DNA of 64,000 bases from an endosymbiont of unidentified scaly snail isolate Monju (GTDB taxonomy: Bacteria > Pseudomonadota > Gammaproteobacteria > Chromatiales > Chromatiaceae): NCBI RefSeq assembly GCF_000801295.1, contig NZ_AP012978.1, forward strand, positions 1,488,001 through 1,552,000, read 5' to 3'. Below the pieces are notes generated by a model that was not told the DNA's origin, ran no database searches, and worked only from the letters and a program-made list of their open reading frames with translations. Numbering within the stretch: the stretch's first letter is position 1; each line of letters starts with the position of its first letter. The position numbers were made by a program, and so were the translations under genes. Of the stretch, positions 1 to 7,949 are shown in pieces.

Positions 1-486
1 CGAGCCCGCGGCGGTCATCATCATGGGCATGAAGCGCTCGTAGCGCGCGGCCGCCTCGATGACCGCGCGATAGCCACCGATGTTGGCCTGCGAGGAGAGC
101 ACGTCCATCGACTGCGCGCGCGAGATGCGCGGGATGCGCTCGAGTGCCAGCACGGCGATGTCACGGGCGCGCAATGTGGAGGCCACCTCGTCCTCCCCGC
201 AGGTCTCGAGCATGCCGATGAACACCGCGCCCTCGCGCATCTGTGCCGCATCCTCGACCGTCGGTCGGCGGACCTTGGCGACAATGTCGCAGGCCAGCGC
301 CTCGGCGCGATCGACCAGCGTGACGCCGGCCTCGGCATAGGTGTCGTCGTGATAGTGCGCGCCTTCGCCGGCACCGCGTTCGACACAGACTTCAAAGCCC
401 TTGCCGATGAGCGACTTGGCGACTTCCGGGGTGATGGCGACGCGCGCCTCTCCAGTCAATGTTTCTTTGGGTATCCCGAGTTTCAT
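1..486 (-). CDS. pntA: NAD(P) transhydrogenase subunit alpha, N-terminal part (runs off the window)
   Basis: The reading frame opens at the ATG at 486 with MKLGIPKETLTGEARVAITP and stays open to the window edge (162 codons). This is the start of the alanine dehydrogenase/PntA N-terminal domain, which binds NAD(H) in the proton-translocating transhydrogenase that exchanges reducing equivalents between NADH and NADP+. The sequence VERGAGEGAHYHDDTYAEAG and the later VFIGMLETCG stretch fit PntA. Alanine dehydrogenase shares this fold, so the name rests on the absence of Ald-specific residues and on recollection of PntA sequences; pntB would be expected beyond the window. The 180-bp spacer upstream is relatively AT-rich and should hold the promoter. 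Confidence 0.8.
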   Translation of the reverse strand, partial: MKLGIPKETLTGEARVAITPEVAKSLIGKGFEVCVERGAGEGAHYHDDTYAEAGVTLVDRAEALACDIVAKVRRPTVEDAAQMREGAVFIGMLETCGEDEVASTLRARDIAVLALERIPRISRAQSMDVLSSQANIGGYRAVIEAAARYERFMPMMMTAAGS

Positions 487-628
487 GATTCTCGTTGTTC
501 AGGTCGGGAGGGTCCGCCCGCCGTTTTCCGGCCGGGGCCTCGTGTATCGTCAGGAGTTGTATTGAAGGTTTTAATTTCAAAAATTTAGGACATTATCCCC
601 ATGCCCAAGGGGAACCGTCAAAAATCCG

Positions 629-648
629 GTGATCAATGTGTGATCAAT
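629..648. promoter_or_regulatory. Two 9-bp direct repeats one helical turn apart upstream of pntA
   Basis: GTGATCAAT occurs at 629-637 and again at 640-648, an 11-bp period, in the spacer between the HAD gene stop and the pntA start. Same-face spacing fits tandem binding of a regulator, but no protein can be named. It could also be chance in an AT-richer spacer. Confidence 0.25.
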
Positions 649-666
649 TCCCATAATCGCGAATCC

Positions 667-1476
667 TTACCGCTGCTCCAGAACCCCGTCCCGCCACCAG
701 CGCAGCAGCAGCGATCGCAGATCAGGGACATCCCAATCGGGTGGGGGTTCCCCCGCCGGCCAGGATGCCCCCGGCAGGAATCGCCCAGTGCGAACCAGCG
801 CACAGCGCAGTCCGACGCGCGCCGCCCCGGCGATATCGGTATCCGGCCGGTCGCCGACCATCACGCACTCGGCCGCCGACAGCCCCAGGCGTTCCAGCGC
901 CATAACGAACAGCAGGGGTTCGGGCTTGCCGATGGTGGTGGCCCGCAGACCGGTTGCCACCTCGAAAGGCGCAACCAGGGCGCCCCCGCCCGGCAACACG
1001 CGGTGCCTGCCCGCCACCACCGCATCCACGCTGGGGTCGGGGTTGGTCGAGACCAGGGTCGCACCGTTGCGGATCAAATCGATGCCGCGGGAGAGCGTGT
1101 CATAGTCCAGTCCCGGCCCCTCGCCCACCACCACGAACTCGGCGTTTTCGGCATCCTCGGTACCGTGTTCGGCCAGCACCCGGTGCAGACCATCCGCACC
1201 TACGGCAAAGAAACGAAACCCCGGTCGCTCGCGCGCCAGCCAGCGGGCGGTGGCCACGCCACTGGTCAGCACATCCGCCGGATCGGATCGTGGCAGGCCC
1301 AGCGCGGCGAGGTGGTCGGCCACTTCCACGGGGGTACGGATGGGATTGTTGGTGACGAACACCCGCGGCAGATGCGCCGTGGCCTCGAGAAAGCGCCGGG
1401 CATGAGGCAACAGCCGGCTGCCGTGGTACAGCACCCCGTCCATGTCCAGCAACAGCCCCCGGGGCCGGAAACCCAT
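667..1476 (-). CDS. HAD-superfamily IIA phosphatase (NagD-like)
   Basis: A 270-residue protein starting MGFRPRGLLLDMDGVLYHGS. The first HAD motif DMDGV lies at residues 10-14, motif II is the VFVTNN stretch, and the C-terminal motif is GKPEPLLF followed by VGDRPDTDIAGA. The order with a large C2-type cap between motifs II and III is that of NagD / 4-nitrophenylphosphatase-like enzymes, which dephosphorylate small sugar or nucleotide phosphates; the substrate cannot be told. I chose the ATG at 1476 because GGGAGAGGA precedes it and homology starts there, whereas the open frame upstream runs only through REP repeats. It lies in the same direction as pntA, 180 bp upstream of it. Confidence 0.85.
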   Translation of the reverse strand: MGFRPRGLLLDMDGVLYHGSRLLPHARRFLEATAHLPRVFVTNNPIRTPVEVADHLAALGLPRSDPADVLTSGVATARWLARERPGFRFFAVGADGLHRVLAEHGTEDAENAEFVVVGEGPGLDYDTLSRGIDLIRNGATLVSTNPDPSVDAVVAGRHRVLPGGGALVAPFEVATGLRATTIGKPEPLLFVMALERLGLSAAECVMVGDRPDTDIAGAARVGLRCALVRTGRFLPGASWPAGEPPPDWDVPDLRSLLLRWWRDGVLEQR

Positions 1477-1561
1477 GGTCCTCTCCCAGCAAGTACGACG
1501 GGCCGCGATACTGCGCGATCGGACGGCCAGGCACAAGGGGGAACGGATCAGGGATGGTCCC

Positions 1562-1643
1562 CTGCAGGAGCGGCGTCCTCGCCGCGAGTGTTCGGCCCGC
1601 GGACGGGCCTCCTGCCTGTGGGAGCGGCGTCCTCGCCGCGAAC
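1562..1643. repeat. REP/BIME-like cluster 1 (three hairpin units)
   Basis: Three consecutive palindromic units: GCAGGAGCGGCG-TCCT-CGCCGC, then an inverted unit TTCGGCCCG-CGGA-CGGGCC, then GTGGGAGCGGCG-TCCT-CGCCGC. Orientation alternates. The cluster lies between the starts of the HAD gene and the small gene at 1759, which are divergently transcribed. Confidence 0.9.
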
Positions 1644-1758
1644 CGACCAAGCGCACGCCCTGGAACCCACTCCCGTATCGCAGATGGATATCCTGCATTC
1701 ATCAATGGCCCAGTGCTCGCTACAATGCGCGCGTGCGCGGTACACCAGGACAGGCAGC

Positions 1759-2193
1759 ATGAGCGACAAGGCATCCGATTTTTCCCGACGGCTCAACGGA
1801 CGGTTCACCGGCATCCTGCGCTGGGAAGACCTCGACCGCCTGTGGGAGACCCTCAACGGCTCGGGCAAGGCCTGGTACTTCTACCAGGTGGGCAGCGAAC
1901 TGCCGGCCTTGCCGCTCAAGGGCGACGGCTTGCGCCATGCCCTGAGCGAACTCGACCAGCTGCTGCACACCGATCACGACCACGACTATTGCGGCATCGT
2001 CTACGTGGACGACCGCGAATCCCCCACCTTGGTCAAGGTGTACGACCCCAACAACCTGGGCTCGTCCTGCGGCAGCAGCGGCATGACCATCCCGCCGCGC
2101 TGGATCATCAGCCTCGAGCGCCCCACCGAGGTGATCGACGATGCCCCCACCCCGCGCAACCGCCAGCGCTGGTGGCAGCGCCTGTTCAGCTGA
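1759..2193 (+). CDS. Conserved hypothetical protein, 144 aa
   Basis: I do not recognise a named family. The protein starts MSDKASDFSRRLNGRFTGIL and is soluble and mildly acidic, with no signal peptide or membrane segment. It contains the patterns YVDDRESPTLVKVYDP and LGSSCGSSG and ends in a basic RNRQRWWQRLF tail. I chose the ATG at 1759 because coding character begins there; the same frame is open far upstream only because the antisense HAD gene keeps it open. It ends 16 bp before the ArsJ-like gene and is probably co-transcribed with it and nnrS, so an accessory role to that group is possible. Confidence 0.7.
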   Translation: MSDKASDFSRRLNGRFTGILRWEDLDRLWETLNGSGKAWYFYQVGSELPALPLKGDGLRHALSELDQLLHTDHDHDYCGIVYVDDRESPTLVKVYDPNNLGSSCGSSGMTIPPRWIISLERPTEVIDDAPTPRNRQRWWQRLFS

Positions 2194-2209
2194 ATCCCGG
2201 CGAGAGATC

Positions 2210-3292
2210 ATGCAAGCCGCCACACGCCACTACGCGGTGATCACCGCCGGCTACTGGGGCTTCACCCTCACCGACGGCGCCATCCGCATGCTGGTGGTGT
2301 TGTATTTCCACCAGCTGGGCTATTCGCCCTTCGAGGTGGCCATGCTGTTCCTCTTCTACGAGTTCTTCGGCGTGGTCACCAACCTGGTAGGCGGCTGGCT
2401 GGGTGCGCGCATCGGGCTCAACCTGACCATGCACATCGGCATGGCCCTGCAGATAGTGGCATTGCTGATGCTGACCGCGCCCGATGCCTGGTTGAGCGTG
2501 CCCTGGGTGATGGCGGCACAGGCGCTCTCGGGCATCGCCAAGGATCTCAACAAGATGTCGGCCAAGGCCTCGGTCAAGGCCATCACCGCCTGGCTGCTGC
2601 CCGCCGGTGTCGGACGCATGCGCTCGAAACCCCGGTTCACCCAGGTCTTCTCCCGGGTGGCGGCCGTCAACTGGTTGTCGGCCGCGCGCTTCCTGCTGTT
2701 CGGCGCGCGTGACGTGTGGTTCGTGGTGGCCCTCCCGGTGTTTCTCTACGACCGCCTGGGCTGGGACTTCTGGCAGGTGGGCAGTTTCCTCGCCCTGTGG
2801 GTAATCGGCTACGGGCTGGTACAAGCCACCACTCCCGGGCTGCTGCGCGGACGCCGGCGCCTGCCCGGCGGGCGCACTGCCCTTTACTGGGTTGCGACCC
2901 TGGCCCTGGTGCCGACCGGCATGGCGCTGGCACTCGACCAGGGCCTGCCCCCCCACGTGGTGCTGATCGGCGGCCTGACATTGTTCGGCCTGGTCTTCGC
3001 GGTCAATTCCGCGGTCCATTCCTACCTGATACTCGCTTATTCCGAGCAGGACGACGTGGCCCTGCGCGTCGGCTTCTATTACATGGCCAATGCCGGCGGG
3101 CGCCTGGCCGGCACCGTGCTCTCGGGGCTGATCTACCAGCAACAAGGCATCGAAGGCTGCCTGTGGTGGTCGGCCGGCATGCTGGCAGGTGCCGCCCTGT
3201 TGTCCCTCCCCCTGCCCCAACCGGCCTCGCCGACCCCCCGGCACCCCGCTGGCGCCCCAATGTCGGATAATAGCCAGATCACAGAGAGGTAG
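2210..3292 (+). CDS. arsJ: ArsJ-like MFS permease with an apparent internal deletion
   Basis: A 360-residue polytopic membrane protein. The N-terminal stretch HYAVITAGYWGFTLTDGAIR, then GGWLGARIGLN, and the later NWLSAARFLLFGARDVWFVV are hallmarks of ArsJ, the major-facilitator exporter of 1-arseno-3-phosphoglycerate. Family members are usually about 400-420 residues. Here the sequence passes directly from NKMSAKASVKAI to LLPAGVGRMRSKPRF, and about 50 residues (roughly two helices) that I recall between these blocks are missing, in frame. The partner glyceraldehyde-3-phosphate dehydrogenase gene of ars clusters is not adjacent. Function is therefore doubtful. The start at 2210 follows GGCGAGAG. 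Confidence 0.75.
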   Translation: MQAATRHYAVITAGYWGFTLTDGAIRMLVVLYFHQLGYSPFEVAMLFLFYEFFGVVTNLVGGWLGARIGLNLTMHIGMALQIVALLMLTAPDAWLSVPWVMAAQALSGIAKDLNKMSAKASVKAITAWLLPAGVGRMRSKPRFTQVFSRVAAVNWLSAARFLLFGARDVWFVVALPVFLYDRLGWDFWQVGSFLALWVIGYGLVQATTPGLLRGRRRLPGGRTALYWVATLALVPTGMALALDQGLPPHVVLIGGLTLFGLVFAVNSAVHSYLILAYSEQDDVALRVGFYYMANAGGRLAGTVLSGLIYQQQGIEGCLWWSAGMLAGAALLSLPLPQPASPTPRHPAGAPMSDNSQITER

Positions 3293-3296
3293 TCCC

Positions 3297-4493
3297 ATGC
3301 TGCAGATCGACCCCCGTACCCCGCCGCCGAGCTTCGCCCTGTTCCAGCTCGGCTTCCGACCCTTCTTCAGCGGCGCGGCCCTGTTCGGCATCACCGCCGT
3401 CGGCCTGTGGATGGCGACCTATGTCTTCGGACGCCATGCCTCGCCTCCGGCGCTGCCGCCGGTGGTCTGGCACGGTCACGAGATGGTCTTCGGCTACGCC
3501 ATGGCGGTGGTGGCCGGCTTCCTGCTCACTGCGGTGAGCAACTGGACCGGCCAGCCCAGCCTCAAGGGCCCCTCGCTGGCCGTCACCTTTGCCCTGTGGC
3601 TGGGCGCGCGGGTGGCCTTCTATGTCCCCGGCAACGGGCTATGGCTGGCCGCAGCGGCCGACCTGGCGTTTCTGTGCGCCCTGCTCTACGGCGTGGCCCG
3701 CCCGGTGCTGCGAGTACGGCAATGGAAACAGGTCGGCATCCTCGCCAAGCTGATGCTGATGCTGGCCGCCAGCGCCAGCTTCTACGCCGGCGCGCTGGGC
3801 TACCTGGCCGAAGGCATCCAGTGGGGGCTCTATGGCGGGCTGTACCTCATCCTCGCACTGGTATTCATGATGGCTCGCCGGGTGGTGCCGTTTTTCATCG
3901 AACGCGGCGTGGACGAGGACTTCGTCCCGCGCAACCGCCGCTGGCTGGACATCGCCAGCCTGTTCGGTGTGCTGGTCTGGGCGGTGTTCGAGGTCTTCCT
4001 GCCGGGGCAGACAATGGTCATCGGCCTGCTCAGCCTGCCCCTGTTCTGCATGCATGCCCTGCGCCTGGTCGACTGGCACACCCCCGGCATCTGGCGCAAG
4101 CCGCTGCTGTGGTCACTATTCCTGGGCTATGGCGCGCTGGTGGCCGGCTTCGGCCTGCGCGTGCTCTCGGTATGGGGCGAGGTCTCCCCCTTCATCGCCC
4201 TGCACGCCTTCGCCTACGGCGGCATCGGCATGATGACCCTGGGCATGATGTCGCGGGTCGCCCTGGGACACACCGGGCGCAACGTGTTCTCGCCACCACC
4301 GGCCATCCGCTGGTTCCTGGGACTGCTCGCCGCCGGCGCGCTGAGCCGGGTGCTGCTGCCACTGCTCGACGGCGCGCACTACACCCTGTGGATCGGGCTT
4401 TCGCAGACGCTGTGGATGCTGGCCTTCGCCCACTTCGCACTCATCTACCTGCCGATGCTGGCACGCCCCCGCGTCGACGGTCGTCCTGGCTGA
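3297..4493 (+). CDS. nnrS: NnrS family heme-copper membrane protein
   Basis: A 398-residue integral membrane protein with about twelve hydrophobic helices. The N-terminal FALFQLGFRPFF motif, the VVWHGHEMVFGYAMAVVAGF block and the HAFAYGGIGMMTLGMMSRV block are diagnostic of NnrS, a heme- and copper-containing membrane protein linked to nitric-oxide stress and denitrification regulons. Conserved His residues lie in WHGHE and in the LHAFAYGG segment. The start lies 4 bp after the stop of the ArsJ-like gene, after AGAGAGGTAG, so the two are likely translated from one mRNA. The stop at 4493 abuts a REP cluster. Confidence 0.93.
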   Translation: MLQIDPRTPPPSFALFQLGFRPFFSGAALFGITAVGLWMATYVFGRHASPPALPPVVWHGHEMVFGYAMAVVAGFLLTAVSNWTGQPSLKGPSLAVTFALWLGARVAFYVPGNGLWLAAAADLAFLCALLYGVARPVLRVRQWKQVGILAKLMLMLAASASFYAGALGYLAEGIQWGLYGGLYLILALVFMMARRVVPFFIERGVDEDFVPRNRRWLDIASLFGVLVWAVFEVFLPGQTMVIGLLSLPLFCMHALRLVDWHTPGIWRKPLLWSLFLGYGALVAGFGLRVLSVWGEVSPFIALHAFAYGGIGMMTLGMMSRVALGHTGRNVFSPPPAIRWFLGLLAAGALSRVLLPLLDGAHYTLWIGLSQTLWMLAFAHFALIYLPMLARPRVDGRPG

Positions 4494-4600
4494 ACAGCGT
4501 CCTCGCGGCGAACATTCGGCCCGAGGCGGGCCTCCTGCCGTGGGTGTTCGGCCCGAGGACGGGCCTCCTACCCGTAGGAGCGGCGTCCCCGCCGCGAACG
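4494..4600. repeat. REP/BIME-like cluster 2
   Basis: At least three units, including two TTCGGCCCGAGG..GGGCCTCC units and one complete GTAGGAGCGGCG-TCCC-CGCCGC unit. The cluster starts right after the nnrS stop and separates it from the convergent sensor kinase gene, so it may also help end transcription. Confidence 0.88.
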
Positions 4601-4706
4601 GTCCGCCCAACCCGCAGGATGGACAAGCCCATCGAAACCGGGTCCGAGGATTTGATGGGCACGCCGTGCCCTGCCCATCACAGGGCGAGCCCGTGCGCCC
4701 GGGCCA

Positions 4707-6014
4707 TCAGAATGGCAAGCGCACCACCACGCGCAGACCGCCCAGTTCGCTGTCATCGAGTTCGAGCCGGCCATCGTAGCTGTCGACGATCTCGCGCACG
4801 ATGGACAGACCCAGGCCGTGTCCTTCGACCCGCTCGTCGAGACGGCGGCCGCGTTCGAGCAGGCGTTCGCGTTGCGGCCCGGGCACACCCGGACCATCGT
4901 CCTCGATGACGGGCAAGAAACTGCCCTGCTCGATCGACAGGCGCAGCACGGCACGCGAGGCCGCCCACTTGCAGGCGTTGTCGAGCAGATTGCCGACCAG
5001 TTCGAGCATGTCTTCCCGGTCCAGCGGCAGTTCACGCAAGGTCTCGGGTACGACCAGCTCGATGGCGACCTGTTCATGGATGCGTCCCAGCACCTCGACC
5101 AGATCTTGCAGATCGGAACCCGGCTGCCATTGTTCGCCGGTCGGTCCGCTGCCGGCGATGCGCGCACGCCGCAGTTCGCGTTCCACGATCTCGCCGATGC
5201 GGGAGGCCTGTCCCTTCAGGCGCTCGCGCAAGGCATCCGGTGCCACCGAGGCGATGTCCTGCATCAGCAGGTTCAGCGGCGTCTTCAGCGCGTGCGCCAT
5301 ATCGCCCAGGCCATTGCGCGAGCGTTGCAGGCGCTGGTGCAGCGAGCGCACCATGCGGTTGAGCGCGTCGATCAGGGGCTGAATCTCTTCGGGAACCGGC
5401 TGGTCGATACACTCGCGCCCGCCCTCGGCAAGCTCGTCGAGCTGTCGCCGCACGCCGGCCAGCGGACGCAGCGCGCGACGGATATGCCAGCGCTGCAGCA
5501 ACAGCAATATCAATGCCGCCAACAGCGTGATGACCACGAACACCAGGTCGAGCCGCTCCATCGCCTCTTCCAGCGGCTCGATGTCTTCAGCCACCACTGC
5601 CCAGATAAGATGTCCCTGCTTGCGGTAGGCCGCCTGTCGCAGCAATACCAGCTTGCCACCCGGTCCCGCTACCACGGCCGTTTCCACCTCGCCGGATCGC
5701 AGAGGACGCAACGGCAGGTCCTCGTCCCAGAGCGAACGCGACTGGAAGCGGCGCTCGTCGACACGCACCACGTAGTAGTGCCCCGAACGGGGCTGCAGGT
5801 AGGGACCGGCCAGCACATGTTCATCGAACACCAGCCGCCCGGTGGACCAGTCGAGCGCCGAGACCAGGGTTTCGGCGTCATGTTGCAGACGACTGCCGAT
5901 CAGGGTCACCACACCGTCGTGCATGGCCCAGCGCCCGGCTCCCCAGAACACCAGCGAGAGCAGCACCACCACCAGGACGCCGCTGCGCCACAGTTGCCTG
6001 CGCAGCGAGATCAC
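4707..6014 (-). CDS. Sensor histidine kinase of an OmpR-type two-component system
   Basis: A 435-residue kinase. Helix 1 is at about residues 12-28, a periplasmic domain of about 120 residues follows, helix 2 is at about 157-174 and a HAMP-like linker comes next. The phospho-accepting His is residue 241 in GDMAHALKTPLN. The N box is GNLLDNACKW (Asn 346), with EDDGPGVP and GHGLGLSIV as ATP-lid motifs. This arrangement resembles the PhoQ subfamily. Translation starts with GTG at 6014 inside a GTGA overlap with the response regulator stop. As the last gene of the cytochrome operon it probably senses an envelope or redox signal related to those cytochromes; the ligand is not evident. Confidence 0.93.
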   Translation of the reverse strand: MISLRRQLWRSGVLVVVLLSLVFWGAGRWAMHDGVVTLIGSRLQHDAETLVSALDWSTGRLVFDEHVLAGPYLQPRSGHYYVVRVDERRFQSRSLWDEDLPLRPLRSGEVETAVVAGPGGKLVLLRQAAYRKQGHLIWAVVAEDIEPLEEAMERLDLVFVVITLLAALILLLLQRWHIRRALRPLAGVRRQLDELAEGGRECIDQPVPEEIQPLIDALNRMVRSLHQRLQRSRNGLGDMAHALKTPLNLLMQDIASVAPDALRERLKGQASRIGEIVERELRRARIAGSGPTGEQWQPGSDLQDLVEVLGRIHEQVAIELVVPETLRELPLDREDMLELVGNLLDNACKWAASRAVLRLSIEQGSFLPVIEDDGPGVPGPQRERLLERGRRLDERVEGHGLGLSIVREIVDSYDGRLELDDSELGGLRVVVRLPF

Positions 6015-6685
6015 GCCACCCCTTCCCGCCCGTTGGGCATCAGGTAGCCCAGGCCGCGCCGGGTGACGATGCGCTCGGCACCCAACTTGCGGCGCAGGCG
6101 CCGGATGTAGACCTCCAGGCCGTTGCCGACCTGATCACCGTCTTCAAAGGCGGCCATGGCCAGTTGTTCGCGACTGACCACCCGACCGGCGCGGAGCATC
6201 AGGGCTTGCAACAGTCGGAACTCGGTACCCGTCAGGTGCTCCTCCCGACCATCGGGCAAGATCGCGCAGTGACGCTCGCGGTCGAGTTCCAGCCTCGCCA
6301 CCACCAGCCGGTCGGCCGGCTGGCCATGCGAACGCCGCACGATGGCATCGATCCGCGCCAGCAGCTCCTCGGGCTCGAAGGGCTTGCCCAGGTAATCGTC
6401 CGCCCCGGCACGCAGGCCCTCGACGCGCTGCCGCCAACCATCACGTGCAGTCAGTATCAGTACCGGCATGCTGCGCCCCCGCGCACGCCAGCGACGCAAG
6501 ACCTCCATACCGTCCAGCCCCGGCAGGCCGATGTCGAGGATCACCAGGGCATAGTCGTTGTCTTCTCCCATGCGCAGGGCACGTTCACCATCCCCCACCT
6601 GCTCCACCAGGTAGCCTTCGTCACTCAGCCGGCGGATCAGGCGTGCCGACAACTCCCTGTCGTCCTCGACCAGTAACAACCGCAT
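6011..6685 (-). CDS. OmpR/PhoP-family response regulator
   Basis: A 224-residue regulator with an N-terminal receiver domain: acidic pair EDD at residues 7-9, phospho-acceptor Asp 51 in ALVILDIGLPG, and Lys in YLGKPFEPEEL. A C-terminal winged-helix DNA-binding domain follows, with EFRLLQALMLRAGRVVSREQ and VYIRRLRRKLG. It overlaps the kinase gene by 4 bases and its start shares bases with the stop of the PepSY gene (TGATG). Translation is therefore coupled along the operon. Its likely target is the promoter of this same operon upstream of the b561 gene, but no direct-repeat operator is proven. Confidence 0.95.
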   Translation of the reverse strand: MRLLLVEDDRELSARLIRRLSDEGYLVEQVGDGERALRMGEDNDYALVILDIGLPGLDGMEVLRRWRARGRSMPVLILTARDGWRQRVEGLRAGADDYLGKPFEPEELLARIDAIVRRSHGQPADRLVVARLELDRERHCAILPDGREEHLTGTEFRLLQALMLRAGRVVSREQLAMAAFEDGDQVGNGLEVYIRRLRRKLGAERIVTRRGLGYLMPNGREGVA

Positions 6686-6996
6686 CAGTCGTGCTCCTCT
6701 TCTTCTCGCACGATTCCGGTAGCGGCGTCGATCTTGAACTCCTGCACTTGCCCGTCGATCAGGTATTCGAGCTCGTAATTCCAGTGCCCGTTTTCGTTCT
6801 CGAGTTCCAGATCGAGCAGGCGCGCACCTGGTGGCACATCGACCCGTTCGACGATCTCCGCAAGTGACAGGATCTGCCCATTGGCCAACAGGCGACGCGC
6901 CTGTTCGTAATCGGCCTCGTCGTCATCCGCACCAGCGAAAGGCGCCAGGATCATCAGCATCACCAGCAAGACGGCGCGCATCCGATGTTCAGTCAT
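6685..6996 (-). CDS. Periplasmic PepSY-domain protein
   Basis: A small exported protein of about 103 residues. The segment MRAVLLVMLMILAPFAGADD is a clear signal peptide, and the mature part ends with DLELENENGHWNYELEYL and EFKIDAATGIVREEEEHD, the usual form of a PepSY domain. Such domains are found beside two-component systems and cytochromes and may modulate the sensor. The ATG at 6996 overlaps the diheme cytochrome gene; the ATG at 6981 is an equally good start and places the signal peptide at the very N terminus. Neither has a strong Shine-Dalgarno. Confidence 0.85.
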   Translation of the reverse strand: MTEHRMRAVLLVMLMILAPFAGADDDEADYEQARRLLANGQILSLAEIVERVDVPPGARLLDLELENENGHWNYELEYLIDGQVQEFKIDAATGIVREEEEHD

Positions 6997-7537
6997 CCCA
7001 GTAGCCGACACCCGGGATACGCACCTGGTGTTCATCGTAATTGCCCTGGTCCGCCTTGAGGTGACAGGCATCACAGCGGGCGAAACTGCCGACATCGGGG
7101 TTGTTGCTGACCAGACGCTGCGGAATCTCATGATGCTTGCGCCGGAAATAGCGGGTCTCGGTGAAGCGCAACGGCGCCTGCCCGGCCAGCGAGCGCGCCA
7201 CGCCGGGCGAGCGCCCCGTGTCCACGCGATCGGCGGCGTTGCTCTCCAGCAGCGAAAGGATATGCTGCCGCACCGGTTCGTCGAGTTCCGCATTGTCACC
7301 GAAATGATCTTCGAGTCCGTTCATGATACGCCGCCAGGAAGCGGCCGGCAGCATACCCGGCTGGTACGGCATGTGGCAGTCGCCACATTCGGAGACGTAC
7401 TGCGGATCGTTGAGCGGCGCAAAATCGGCGCGCTTCCACCAGCCCCGGCCCCAGTCGTCATCGGCACAGGCCTGGAGCGACAGCCCGGCAATCAGGGCCA
7501 CCGCGGCGGTCATGCCGAAAGAGCGAAAATTCTTCAT
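6989..7537 (-). CDS. Diheme cytochrome c (DHC family)
   Basis: A 182-residue periplasmic protein. A signal peptide with a lipobox-like LSLQAC ends near residue 24, so it may be a lipoprotein. Two heme c sites are visible: CGDCH at 51-55 and CDACH at 155-159. The N-terminal DDDWGRGWWKRADFAPL and C-terminal IPGVGYWDD fit the DHC family of Rhodobacter-type diheme cytochromes, which pass electrons to SHP-type cytochromes. GGGAGGTACC precedes the ATG at 7537. It sits between the DUF1924 cytochrome and the PepSY gene, consistent with a small membrane-to-periplasm electron chain. Confidence 0.92.
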   Translation of the reverse strand: MKNFRSFGMTAAVALIAGLSLQACADDDWGRGWWKRADFAPLNDPQYVSECGDCHMPYQPGMLPAASWRRIMNGLEDHFGDNAELDEPVRQHILSLLESNAADRVDTGRSPGVARSLAGQAPLRFTETRYFRRKHHEIPQRLVSNNPDVGSFARCDACHLKADQGNYDEHQVRIPGVGYWDD

Positions 7538-7553
7538 TGCCGGTACCTCCCAA

Positions 7554-7949
7554 TCAAAGTGAATTCAGCCAGCTCAACAGGTTGGCCTTTTCGGCCGCCG
7601 TGCACTCCCTTCCCAGGGTCCACTTGCAATTGCGCCTGAACCACTTGGCGACCTTTTTCGGATCGGTGAAACGTTTCGGATTGACCGACGGCGCCATCGG
7701 CTCGATGCGCTTGCCCGTACGCTTGTGCTTTCCCGGGCGGGTCAGGTCCCTGCCGTGACAGGTCGTGCAGGAACGGCCCTTGACGCCTTCTGTCATCCAC
7801 AGGCGTTCACCGGCAGCCACATCGACCTGTCCTTCGGCAGCCTGGACATACTGCTGTATGACCCCTTCCCGATCGGCACCCGCCGCGCAGGCCAGCCCGA
7901 ACGGCGCCAGCACCAGACTGGCACTGACAAGAAAAACTCCTGTCTTCAT
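7554..7949 (-). CDS. Monoheme cytochrome c, DUF1924 / SHP-like
   Basis: A 131-residue exported protein. The signal peptide MKTGVFLVSASLVLAPFGLA is followed by one heme-binding CTTCH at residues 61-65. The tail KWFRRNCKWTLGRECTAAEK and LLSWLNSL are typical of DUF1924 proteins, related to the sphaeroides heme protein that binds O2 or NO when reduced. A Met ligand after the heme (PMAP) is possible. Its start overlaps the b561 stop by 4 bases (ATGA). Confidence 0.9.
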   Translation of the reverse strand: MKTGVFLVSASLVLAPFGLACAAGADREGVIQQYVQAAEGQVDVAAGERLWMTEGVKGRSCTTCHGRDLTRPGKHKRTGKRIEPMAPSVNPKRFTDPKKVAKWFRRNCKWTLGRECTAAEKANLLSWLNSL

